A stretch of 64,000 nt of DNA from Algoriphagus aestuariicola (GTDB lineage: Bacteria; Bacteroidota; Bacteroidia; Cytophagales; Cyclobacteriaceae), in NCBI RefSeq assembly GCF_017254835.1, contig NZ_JAFKCW010000003.1, positions 186,001 through 250,000 on the forward strand, given 5' to 3'. This document shows positions 43,761 through 52,011 of the stretch, one piece after another (positions within the stretch are counted from its first letter, which is position 1; each line of letters opens with the position of its first letter). A program made the position numbers and the translations under genes. Below the pieces are notes generated by a model. That model was not told where the DNA came from, did not search any database, and saw only the letters and a list, made by a program, of their open reading frames with translations.

Positions 43761-44897
43761 ATGCGTCCCCTCAATCCAAAGCCTTTTCTCCTTCTTCCTC
43801 TGGTCCTACTGGGACTGCTGGGAGGGATTTCAGGAGGTTGGATCCGATTGGGAAGTCCTGTCATTCCTATTGTCGAGGCCGGGGCCAACCATGGACTATT
43901 GATGGTCGGGGGATTTTTGGGCACCTTGATTTCCATCGAACGTGCCATGGTCATGAAGAAAAAGGCCTGGTTGTTCATTCCCTTTTTGTCTGGAATTTCT
44001 GGCGTTTTCTTCCTGATCGGTCAAGTCCAAGTGGGCATGATTGCTCTTTTGGCCGGATCGCTTGGACTGAGTGTGATCATGCAGGTTCAGGTGATCCGAC
44101 ACCCGTATTTCCACAGCATCCTGCTTTACCTCGGAGCTGTGAGCTGGTTTGTCGGCAATTTCTTAGCCTGGCATTTTGGGCTGATAGCAGCCGGAAGTAC
44201 CTGGTGGATCGGGTTTTTATTGTTTACCATTGTCGGAGAGCGGCTTGAGCTAAGTCAGTTTCTGCCTATTCCCTATTGGTCCAAAAAGGCCTTGGGTGCG
44301 CTACTGGGGTTGTTTTTCATCGGTTTGATTCTGCCTTTTCATGGAGCTGGAAATGAAGTCATGGGCATCGCTGTCCTTTCGATTTCCAGTTGGCTACTGA
44401 TCTTTGACATGGCAAAAGTAGCCGCAAGGAAAAAAGCCCAATTCCGCTATATCGGCATCGGGCTCCGGATTGGCTACCTCTGGCTGGGAACTCAGGGTTT
44501 GATTTTGCTTTTGATGGAAAGTCAACCGTTCTTTTATGATCTGGTACTCCACACCTTCTTTTTGGGATTTACATTTTCCATGATCTGGGCTCATGCCCCG
44601 ATTATTTTTCCGACCATTTTTGGCATCCGGGAGACTCCTTACCATCGAATCCTCTGGTGGCCTTGGATCCTGTTTCAGGTGACACTTTTGGGAAGAATCC
44701 TTTCCGGAGTGTTGGGTGAATTTGAGCTTCGCAAAAGCTTCGGAGTCGCCAATGGTTACCTGATTCTAATTCAGTTTTTCCTGATGGCAGGTGTGGTGAT
44801 GTGGAAAATCAGGCAGAGGAAGAAAAGTTCTTTAAAAAGTAACACAGATTTCGAAACTGAGTCCAAGAACCTATCATTTTTGCAGACCCGTGAATAA
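43761..44897 (+). CDS. NnrS-like polytopic membrane protein
   Basis: A 378-residue protein with about 11 hydrophobic helices. Motifs: EAGANHGLLMVGGFLGTLISIERA, and HTFFLGFTFSMIWAHAPIIFPTIFG (parts), which match the NnrS style HxxxLGF..SMI.AHA. NnrS proteins protect from NO stress and may bind haem and copper. It follows the second RIC gene and overlaps the next small gene by 8 bases. Confidence 0.75.
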   Translation: MRPLNPKPFLLLPLVLLGLLGGISGGWIRLGSPVIPIVEAGANHGLLMVGGFLGTLISIERAMVMKKKAWLFIPFLSGISGVFFLIGQVQVGMIALLAGSLGLSVIMQVQVIRHPYFHSILLYLGAVSWFVGNFLAWHFGLIAAGSTWWIGFLLFTIVGERLELSQFLPIPYWSKKALGALLGLFFIGLILPFHGAGNEVMGIAVLSISSWLLIFDMAKVAARKKAQFRYIGIGLRIGYLWLGTQGLILLLMESQPFFYDLVLHTFFLGFTFSMIWAHAPIIFPTIFGIRETPYHRILWWPWILFQVTLLGRILSGVLGEFELRKSFGVANGYLILIQFFLMAGVVMWKIRQRKKSSLKSNTDFETESKNLSFLQTRE

Positions 44898-45264
44898 AGC
44901 CTGGCTAAATATTGCCCTGATTCTGCTAATCCTTCTCAATGGAATGGGCTACACGCTGATCCAGGCCCATTTTTATCTTGACCGGGAGCAAATTACCGCT
45001 TTGTATTGCGTCAACAAGGACAAGCCTATGTTGGAGTGTGACGGAAAATGTGAATTGGGAAAAAGACTGTCGGAAACCAAAAACCGACAAGAAAGCGGGG
45101 AGGAAATTACGCTGGAAGAGCTGAGTCTAGTCTATGCACTGGAAAGAAGCGAACCCATCCAATTACCTCCCCTAGGACTTATTCATCCGGAATACTTGAT
45201 TCACTACAGCAATTTCCGGATTTCAGAATTGAACTGGGATTTTTTTCACCCACCCCAAAGCTAA
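44890..45264 (+). CDS. Small membrane-anchored Cys-motif protein, possibly metal binding
   Basis: A 124-residue protein starting at GTG 44890, with one N-terminal helix (7-26). The motif YCVNKDKPMLECDGKCELGK has Cys spaced CX9CX3C, typical of a small Bacteroidota family located before TonB receptors. Given the neighbours and the three Cys, copper binding in the periplasm is plausible, but not proven. Confidence 0.65.
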   Translation: MNKAWLNIALILLILLNGMGYTLIQAHFYLDREQITALYCVNKDKPMLECDGKCELGKRLSETKNRQESGEEITLEELSLVYALERSEPIQLPPLGLIHPEYLIHYSNFRISELNWDFFHPPQS

Positions 45265-45335
45265 GCCTCTTTTAAACTCTCCTTTCCTGACCTATCGGAT
45301 CAGGCTGGAATTCCTTTTCCCAAATTAAATTACAC

Positions 45336-47684
45336 ATGAAAAAGATATTCATGGTCTTGATGATGGCCTTTTTGGCCACTGGGACGACTATGGCCCAAAT
45401 TATCCAAGGAAAGTGTTTTGATGCGCTGACCAAGGAACCAATTGTTGGAGCCACTCTCCAACTCAACCAAAACCGGGGGGTGATTTCCGGCACAGACGGC
45501 TCTTTTTCCATGGATCTCGAAGGAGCCGATTCCCTGAGCATCTCATTTATGGGATACGAATCCCAAGCCCTTGGAAATTTATCCACGGAAAATTTCCTAT
45601 GGATCGCCCTGTCTCCAAAAGTGGAAGATCTGCAGGGAGTCACTGTGACCGCTTCCCGTGAAGCAGCCGAACGCCTCTCCTCCCCTGTAGCCATCCATAA
45701 GCTGAGCCCAACCTTGGTCGATGAAACAAAACCAGTTGGGGTCAGCGAACTGATCAACAAAACTCCCGGTGTTTTGATGGTCAACCTGAATAACGAGCAG
45801 CACAGCATGGCCATCCGCCAACCTGCAACTACAAGCCCTTATTATTTGTACATGGAGGACGGCATCCCCATCCGTCCCTTGGGAATTTTCAATCACAATG
45901 CCCTGCTGGAAACCAACCAGCTTGCCATCAGCTCGGTGGAAGTGGTCAAAGGTCCCGTATCCTCCATCTATGGTTCAGAAGCAATCGGAGGCGCGATCAA
46001 TTTTCTCAGCCATCGACCAACTGCCATTCCCAGTGTGCGAATAGGTGTAATGGGCGACCAGTGGGGCTATACCCGATACCAGCTCAGCGGAGGGGCTACC
46101 ATTGGAAAATTCGGTTTTTACCTCGCAGGCCTCCACAGTACCCAAAAGGATTCCTGGAGAACCCGGTCTGACTACCAAAAAGACATTTTCAACGCCAGAT
46201 TGGAATACAGTTTTTCTCCAAAAACCCGCCTGATCGGGACCAGCGTTTTGGGAGATTACTACTCCGAAACCAGCGGAAATGTGGACAGCATCGGTTTTTA
46301 TGGGCGAAGTTATCCAGCAAACAACGATTTCACCTTCAGGGATGTCTTTGCACTCAGAAATCGGCTGACGCTGGAACAGGACTGGAATCCAAGGAGAAAG
46401 TCCTTTGTGACGGTGTTTCACCGGATCAATGAAAACGGTCAAAATCCATCCTACCGCCTCCAATGGAATTCCAAAGGCAATCCGGAGCAAGGAAAAGGGG
46501 AACTCAACTCTTCGGACTTCAAAAGTCTGGGATTTATCGCCCAGCATTCCCAAAGACTGAATTGGAAATCAGCCAAAATCCTGGGAGGAATAAGTATGGA
46601 CCATTCCCCTGTGACCTATTGGGCTCACCAGGTTGACCTGAATGTAAAACTTCGGCCTGACGGAAAATCCGTGGAATTCTTCACCATCAATCAACTCCGC
46701 CCGGACATTCGCATTTCGGACTATACCGCCACCATCAACAATCTGGGAACCTATGCCCAAGTGGAAGTCAGCCCCATCGAAAAACTCCAGATCACGCTCG
46801 GAGGAAGATACGACCGGATGGGATTCGACTATCAAAATGGGCTGGATCAATCCACCGGCACCAAGACCTACAGCCAGTTTACTCCAAAATTTGGCCTTAC
46901 CTGGGAGATCAATTCCACTCAGGGAGCCTATGCCAACTATTCCCAGGGGTTTTCTCCTCCCCAGCTCACCTCCATTTTCCGGCCCAGACCGGGAAGCAAC
47001 CCGGTGAGTTTTTATTACAACTTGGAATCAGCCCTATTTGAAAGCAAGGAATTCGGCTACTGGGGAAGTTTTTGGACTGGCAAGGTCTATGTCGACCTGA
47101 CCGTGTACCACATGACCGGAGAAAACGAATTGCTCAACATCCGTCAACCGGACAATTCCTTTGACTATCAGTCTGCCGGAAAGACCCTTCACTACGGCAC
47201 GGAATTCAGCCTGACTTTCAGACCCAATCGAACTTGGTTTATCCGTACCGGAGGCACCTGGGCCAAGCATGAATTTGTGGATTTTCAAGTCAGTCAAAAG
47301 GAATCCGACCAAGTTCAAAATCTCGGGGGAAAGGAAATGCCAGGGGCACCCCGCCTAATCACCAACTCGGAAGTCACCTATTATCCGGCTTTTATGCCAA
47401 ATCTGAGGACTTCACTGGAACTCCAGCAGGTTTCCGGATACTATGAAAACCAAATCAACACACGAAAAGCTGAAGGCTATCAAGTCCTCAATTTCCGGAC
47501 CGGGTACAAATTCAAATGGGTGGAAGTTTTCGGAAATATCCTGAATGTCACCAATTATCTCTATGCCCATACCATTTCACGGGGAAACAATCCAACTGAC
47601 AAAGCCAACTACACTCCGGCTGCCCCGAGGACTTTTGTTCTTGGGGTACAATTCAATTTTGAAGGAAAAAAACAACAGCCATGA
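45336..47684 (+). CDS. TonB-dependent outer-membrane receptor
   Basis: A 782-residue receptor with signal peptide (MKKIFMVLMMAFLATGTTMAQ), an N-terminal carboxypeptidase-regulatory-like domain (IQGKCFDALTKEPIVGATLQL), a plug (GVSELINKTPGVLMVNLNN, YYLYMEDGIPIRPLG, VKGPVSSIYGSEAIGGAINF) and a 22-strand type barrel ending in FVLGVQFNFEGKK. No SusD follows, so it is not a typical glycan system. The neighbours suggest metal or haem import; copper for NosZ and the oxidase is a good candidate. Confidence 0.88.
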   Translation: MKKIFMVLMMAFLATGTTMAQIIQGKCFDALTKEPIVGATLQLNQNRGVISGTDGSFSMDLEGADSLSISFMGYESQALGNLSTENFLWIALSPKVEDLQGVTVTASREAAERLSSPVAIHKLSPTLVDETKPVGVSELINKTPGVLMVNLNNEQHSMAIRQPATTSPYYLYMEDGIPIRPLGIFNHNALLETNQLAISSVEVVKGPVSSIYGSEAIGGAINFLSHRPTAIPSVRIGVMGDQWGYTRYQLSGGATIGKFGFYLAGLHSTQKDSWRTRSDYQKDIFNARLEYSFSPKTRLIGTSVLGDYYSETSGNVDSIGFYGRSYPANNDFTFRDVFALRNRLTLEQDWNPRRKSFVTVFHRINENGQNPSYRLQWNSKGNPEQGKGELNSSDFKSLGFIAQHSQRLNWKSAKILGGISMDHSPVTYWAHQVDLNVKLRPDGKSVEFFTINQLRPDIRISDYTATINNLGTYAQVEVSPIEKLQITLGGRYDRMGFDYQNGLDQSTGTKTYSQFTPKFGLTWEINSTQGAYANYSQGFSPPQLTSIFRPRPGSNPVSFYYNLESALFESKEFGYWGSFWTGKVYVDLTVYHMTGENELLNIRQPDNSFDYQSAGKTLHYGTEFSLTFRPNRTWFIRTGGTWAKHEFVDFQVSQKESDQVQNLGGKEMPGAPRLITNSEVTYYPAFMPNLRTSLELQQVSGYYENQINTRKAEGYQVLNFRTGYKFKWVEVFGNILNVTNYLYAHTISRGNNPTDKANYTPAAPRTFVLGVQFNFEGKKQQP

Positions 47685-48916
47685 ACTTAACTTACACTAA
47701 AGCCATGAATTGGCTCCTGCTTATCCCTATCGCTATAGCGGTCGGGTGCACTTCTCCGGCAAAAACCACTTTCAAGAAGGATCTGCCCGAAATTTTGACA
47801 CTAGAATCCCATCCCGAAATCGGTGCGGAAAGTGTATTTCTCACCCAAGATTTGCAAGATCAACCAGTTGCGGTTTGGACCGAAAAAGCCCAGGACTCCG
47901 ATCAAATCCAAGTCCTTTATTCCCGATGGGACGGCCACAAATTTGCAAATCCCAAACGCATCCCCATGGAAGAAAATCCCAAGGTGCACAGTGAAAGCAT
48001 TCCCAAATTGCTGTTCAAACCGAACGGAGATTTGCTTTTGTTTTACGAGGTTAAGATAGCTGATCCGACCAGTGACCGTGTCAGCCATGTCAAGTACCAA
48101 GTATCAAAGGATGAGGGAAAAACCTGGTCGGAGACTTTTAGAGTCCATTCAGATAATTCTCCGGGCAAAGGACACAGTTTCTTTGATGTGGCTCTGCTGC
48201 CGGATGGGGAGATCGGGGCGGTCTGGCTGGATACCGCCTTGATCGAGGGAGGCAGGTCAGTCCTTTTCTCCAAAACCAACTCCAATAACCAGTTTGGAAC
48301 GGAAAGCGTAGTGGATTCCCTGGCTTGCCAATGTTGTCGGACTGCACTCTATGCCGATTCCAGCGGATTGATCAGCGTGGTGTATCGGGACATTCTTCCG
48401 GGTTCCATCAGGGATATTTCATTGGCAACTTCCCGGGACGGAGGAGCCACTTTCAGCAATTCCATCAGCTTCAGTTTTGATCAGTGGAACTTGGAGGGCT
48501 GCCCCCACAATGGGCCAGACGTCGTCAGCAATGGGAAAAAGATCTTCACTACCTGGTACACAGGTGCGAGCCAAAACGGAATCTACTTTGCCGAACTGGA
48601 TACCCAGGGAAAAACCCTAAGCAAGGAAAAACTGTCTCCCAACGGCCGAAATATACAATTGTCGCTGATCTATGGAAAACCGGTGGTGGTGTATTCTGAG
48701 AGTGTTACAGAAAATGGAAAAAAGGGTTCCCGGATTATCCGAATGGACATGACCTCCGGGGAGAAAACCCAACTCTCCGCTCCCGGCTCGAAAGTCAGCA
48801 ATCCGGTTTCTCTGGCCATGAAATCCGGCATGTTGCTAACCGCTTGGCTGGATCACTCCGATGAAGTCCAAAAAGTAAGGGTAAACTTTTCCGATTCTTC
48901 CTTACCCCAAAATTAA
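47681..48916 (+). CDS. Lipoprotein with sialidase-like beta-propeller and CxCC motif
   Basis: A 411-residue protein whose start overlaps the receptor stop by 4 bases. A later ATG at 47705 fits the signal peptide better (MNWLLLIPIAIAVGC, lipobox AVGC). Asp-box repeats SKDEGKTWS (142-150) and SRDGGATFS (251-259) mark a sialidase-like propeller, but the catalytic Arg triad is not evident. The unusual ACQCCRTAL (216-219) and GCPHNGPD (C274) look like metal ligands. Probably a surface partner of the TonB receptor. Confidence 0.72.
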   Translation: MNLTYTKAMNWLLLIPIAIAVGCTSPAKTTFKKDLPEILTLESHPEIGAESVFLTQDLQDQPVAVWTEKAQDSDQIQVLYSRWDGHKFANPKRIPMEENPKVHSESIPKLLFKPNGDLLLFYEVKIADPTSDRVSHVKYQVSKDEGKTWSETFRVHSDNSPGKGHSFFDVALLPDGEIGAVWLDTALIEGGRSVLFSKTNSNNQFGTESVVDSLACQCCRTALYADSSGLISVVYRDILPGSIRDISLATSRDGGATFSNSISFSFDQWNLEGCPHNGPDVVSNGKKIFTTWYTGASQNGIYFAELDTQGKTLSKEKLSPNGRNIQLSLIYGKPVVVYSESVTENGKKGSRIIRMDMTSGEKTQLSAPGSKVSNPVSLAMKSGMLLTAWLDHSDEVQKVRVNFSDSSLPQN

Positions 48917-49043
48917 CTTTCATCATTTCAATCCGGGAAAAAAACTTTGATCCAGAATTCAAATTCAGGAAAACCGATAAAGACGCTTCACTGAAAGCCG
49001 TCTTTTTTCATGGAAAAGGATGATCAAAATCAGCATAATAATT

Positions 49044-49063
49044 AAAGGACTTTTTTGTCTTTT
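49044..49063. promoter_or_regulatory. GAY-N6-RTC motif before the fasciclin gene
   Basis: AAAGGAC-TTTTTT-GTCTTTT, 111 bases before the start at 49174. A nearly perfect inverted repeat (AAAgGAC/GTCtTTT). Confidence 0.5.
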
Positions 49064-49173
49064 AATACAATCGAGTCTACCTTTAATCATTGAACCACAG
49101 CGAAAAGTTGCTGCCGGATCAAGCCGATTAAAATACCTACCAACGTGTAATTGAATCCATATCCAAAAAGATT

Positions 49174-49728
49174 ATGAAAAAGTTGCTTTATCCCCTGATG
49201 ATTGGTCTGGCCTTCGCAGTATTTTCCTGCGGAGGTCAAACCACCGAAAATCAAAACTCCGAAACTGCGGGTGTTGATCTGTCACCCGGTCAATCCGGTG
49301 TGGTTGACGACGAGTCTAATCCAAACGTTGTCCAAGTAGCAGTTGGCTCTGCTGACCATTCCACATTGGTCGCTGCTTTGAAAGCGGCTGACTATGTGAA
49401 CGCCCTGACCAATGTGGGTCCATTCACTGTATTTGCTCCGACCAATGCTGCATTTGACGCACTTCCTGTAGGAACACTGGACGACTTGGTCAAGCCAGAA
49501 AATCAACGAAAACTCCGGGACATCTTGGAGTACCATGTACTTCTTGGTGTTTACAAACCGGAGGATTTTGTGAATGGAAGAAATCTGGGAACCGCAGATG
49601 GCCGATCTGTCACTGTAGCTGTGGCTGAAGATGGATCTGTGACTATAAACGGAGCAAAAATCATCGGAACGGTATCCGCTTCCAACGGCATCATCCACGT
49701 GGTAGACCAAGTACTGCTTCCCAAGTAA
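49174..49728 (+). CDS. Fasciclin-domain lipoprotein
   Basis: A 184-residue lipoprotein (lipobox VFSC) with one FAS1 domain: HSTLVAALKAADYVNALTNVGPFTVFAPTNAAFDALP (parts), the H-box LEYHVLLGVY and the closing GIIHVVDQVLLPK. FAS1 proteins act in adhesion or surface binding. Preceded by the Rrf2-type motif and followed by another Rrf2 gene, which suggests an anaerobic or NO link not normally known for the family. Confidence 0.88.
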   Translation: MKKLLYPLMIGLAFAVFSCGGQTTENQNSETAGVDLSPGQSGVVDDESNPNVVQVAVGSADHSTLVAALKAADYVNALTNVGPFTVFAPTNAAFDALPVGTLDDLVKPENQRKLRDILEYHVLLGVYKPEDFVNGRNLGTADGRSVTVAVAEDGSVTINGAKIIGTVSASNGIIHVVDQVLLPK

Positions 49729-49755
49729 AGAATAGGTTATGGTTTTCTAAAAAAG

Positions 49756-49787
49756 AAAAAGCCGGATTGAACTTTGATCCGGTTTTT
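49756..49787. terminator. Terminator after the fasciclin gene
   Basis: Stem CCGGAT (49762-49767) and ATCCGG (49777-49782), with an A run before and T run after, so it can act on both strands. Confidence 0.75.
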
Positions 49788-49836
49788 CTGTTTACAGACC
49801 GAATATCGACACTATCTTCGGACATTATCATCCTGT

Positions 49837-50280
49837 ATGTTCTCACAAGCGACCAAGTATGCCATCAAGTCTGTCATCTATATTTGGACCCAAAGTATGG
49901 AAGACAAAAAAGTAGGAGCTAAGGAAATCGGGACTGAAATTGATGCTCCCGAGGCCTTTACAGCGAAGATTCTCCAGACATTGGTGAAAGCTAAAATTAT
50001 CGGATCACAAAAAGGTCCCAACGGTGGCTTTTATACCGATGAATCCCATACAAAGGTCACCTTGAAAGACGTAGTGAGAGCAATCGAGGGAGATGAACTT
50101 TTTGCCGGGTGCAGTTTGGGACTTCCCAAATGTTCTGAAAAAAACCCTTGCCCCCTGCACTTTGAAGTAGTGGCGGTGAGAAAACAGATTGACCACATGC
50201 TGACTTCAAAAAGCATTAAATTATTGGCAGTAGAAGTAATCAAAGGAACTTCCAGATTGAGCGATCTGAAGCTTTTATAA
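49837..50280 (+). CDS. Rrf2 family regulator, third copy
   Basis: A 147-residue protein; the ATG at 49837 starts MFSQATKYAIKSVIYIWTQ, the family start (the open frame goes to 49774). Wing region KIIGSQKGPNGGFYTD, cluster Cys in CSLGLPKCSEKNPC. Paralogue of the regulators at 28701 and 29404. Lies at the inner right edge of the 32-kb block. Confidence 0.88.
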   Translation: MFSQATKYAIKSVIYIWTQSMEDKKVGAKEIGTEIDAPEAFTAKILQTLVKAKIIGSQKGPNGGFYTDESHTKVTLKDVVRAIEGDELFAGCSLGLPKCSEKNPCPLHFEVVAVRKQIDHMLTSKSIKLLAVEVIKGTSRLSDLKLL

Positions 50281-50416
50281 AGAGTCCTTTTGAGAACAGC
50301 TTCATTCTTGCTTCTATAATACTTTCAGATAGCCTGTCCCGATTTTTCTTCGGGAGAATCTCGCAGTGTCGGCATTCATACCAGTATGTGATGTTTTCGC
50401 CATGCTCGATTTCATG

Positions 50417-50555
50417 ATTTCAATTGATTTACGATTTTAAAATTGTTCAACCGTACTTGCGTCCACCTTGTCATATTCGGAGTGTGTCCCGACGAATTTG
50501 ATAAACACCCACTGCCTCAAATAGCTGATTTGAAAGATTAACCGATATTTTTTTC
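50417..50555 (-). pseudogene. 3' fragment of a higB toxin gene
   Basis: The minus-strand frame reads KKYRLIFQISYLRQWVFIKF then VGTHSEYDKVDASTVEQF and stops at 50437. It matches the last 38 codons of HigB at 19614 with few changes, and the similarity continues a few bases past the stop towards a higA-like start. The upstream part is missing and runs into repeat-like sequence. It cannot make a working toxin. Confidence 0.78.
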
Positions 50556-50877
50556 TTAAAAATTCAGTGCTTTAATTTCAGCTAATTCGAATCTATTTGA
50601 ATGATTTGGAATTGTCTTCTTACCTCTCAAAATTCACCAAATGCTTCCATTTCACTTAGCATCGCCAATTAGTCGACACAAAATAAAAGCTGACGGCTGG
50701 ACTCCCCTCTCTTCCAATCGGGTAATTCCTGTTGAATTCAAGTTCAATTAAAATGGATTCAAAAAATGAAGAATGAATCAAAAACTGGGACAAATTCTGG
50801 GACAAAAAATGGGACAAGTTTTAGCTATTCAAAACCAATTGGAATTAACGCGAATCCACAACCTGCATCAGAAACCC
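50556..50877. repeat. Repeat-like spacer, copy E (partial)
   Basis: No gene. Contains AATTCGAATCTATTTGAATGAT and near 50784-50820 three GGGACA units (ACTGGGACAAATTCTGGGAC and on), as in the opening of copies A and C. The last 40 bases before the 59-bp repeat partly match the bases before the remnant at 18636 (ACAACCTGCA). Confidence 0.5.
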
Positions 50878-50885
50878 TATAAAAC

Positions 50886-50913
50886 ACAAAAAGTTGACCG
50901 TAAAACGATCAAC
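50886..50913 (-). terminator. Terminator of tRNA-fMet
   Basis: On the minus strand GTTGATCG (50913-50906) pairs with CGGTCAAC (50900-50893) around TTTTA, followed by TTTTTGTG. The same hairpin is copied at 18636-18694. Confidence 0.75.
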
Positions 50914-50924
50914 TAATTGTTTAG

Positions 50925-50997
<73 letters not shown>

Positions 50998-51090
50998 ATA
51001 TGACTTAAGGCTTAGCCTTTTATTTCTTTTTCAGACCGCCCTTCCGGCGAATTGTGATACAAAGGTAAGGACAAACTCTATAAAATCAAG

Positions 51091-51098
51091 TACCTTTG
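51091..51098 (+). promoter_or_regulatory. Bacteroidota -7 box of era
   Basis: TACCTTTG fits the TAnnTTTG element of the Bacteroidota main sigma factor and ends 17 bases before the ATG, giving a very short leader. Confidence 0.45.
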
Positions 51099-51115
51099 CA
51101 AAAAAATCTTCGAAA

Positions 51116-52009
51116 ATGCTCGCCCAAACACACAAAGCTGGATTTGTCAACATCGTAGGAAAACCCAATGTAGGCAAATCTACGCTCATGAATGTCCTTG
51201 TAGGTGAGCGCCTTTCTATTATTTCTTCCAAAGCCCAAACTACCCGGCACCGAATCCTCGGAATTATCAATACAGAGGAATACCAGATCGTTTTTTCAGA
51301 CACCCCGGGCATGCTCAAACCCAAATATGAGCTCCATAAGAATATGATGAGCTTTGTGAATTTATCGCTAGAGGATGCCGACGTAATCGTCTTTGTGACG
51401 GATCTCTACGAAACGGAGGAAGAAATAGAGGAAGTCATACCCAAGATCAATGCCTCTGGCGTTCCCGTTTTGCTGGTCATCAACAAGATCGACCTCGCCA
51501 AAGAAGGCCAACTCGAAGAAGTGACGGCCTATTGGACCTCGCGGATAAAATCTGAAACCGTTATTCCCATATCCGCTCTTGAAAAATTCAACACCGAGAG
51601 GATTCTCCAGGAAATCGTCGACAGACTGCCGGTTCATCCGCCTTTTTACGACAAAGAGGAACTAACCGACCGCCCCGAGCGGTTCTTTGCCTCCGAGATC
51701 ATCCGAGAAAAGATTTTCAAGAACTACAAAAAAGAAATCCCTTACAGTACGGAGGTATCCATTGAAGACTTTTACGAAGAGGAATCAATCATCAGAATCC
51801 GGGCGACAATCTTTTGCGAGCGAGACAGCCAAAAAGGCATCATCATCGGAGACAAAGGAAAGATGCTGAAAAAGGTGGGCATCGAGTCCAGGGAAGAATT
51901 GGAAAAGTTCTTTGGAAAGAAGGTGTTCCTGGAAACCTTCGTAAAGGTGGAACAGGACTGGAGAAAAAATAAACTAAAACTTAAAAAATTTGGGTACGAC
52001 CCATCCTGA
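51116..52009 (+). CDS. era: GTPase Era
   Basis: A 297-residue GTPase for 16S rRNA maturation and 30S assembly. G1 GKPNVGKST (residues 15-23), G3 DTPG, G4 NKID and G5 ISAL. The C-terminal KH domain has GIIIGDKGKMLKKVGIESREELE (parts). Followed after 2 bases by der. Confidence 0.95.
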   Translation: MLAQTHKAGFVNIVGKPNVGKSTLMNVLVGERLSIISSKAQTTRHRILGIINTEEYQIVFSDTPGMLKPKYELHKNMMSFVNLSLEDADVIVFVTDLYETEEEIEEVIPKINASGVPVLLVINKIDLAKEGQLEEVTAYWTSRIKSETVIPISALEKFNTERILQEIVDRLPVHPPFYDKEELTDRPERFFASEIIREKIFKNYKKEIPYSTEVSIEDFYEEESIIRIRATIFCERDSQKGIIIGDKGKMLKKVGIESREELEKFFGKKVFLETFVKVEQDWRKNKLKLKKFGYDPS

Positions 52010-52011
52010 TC

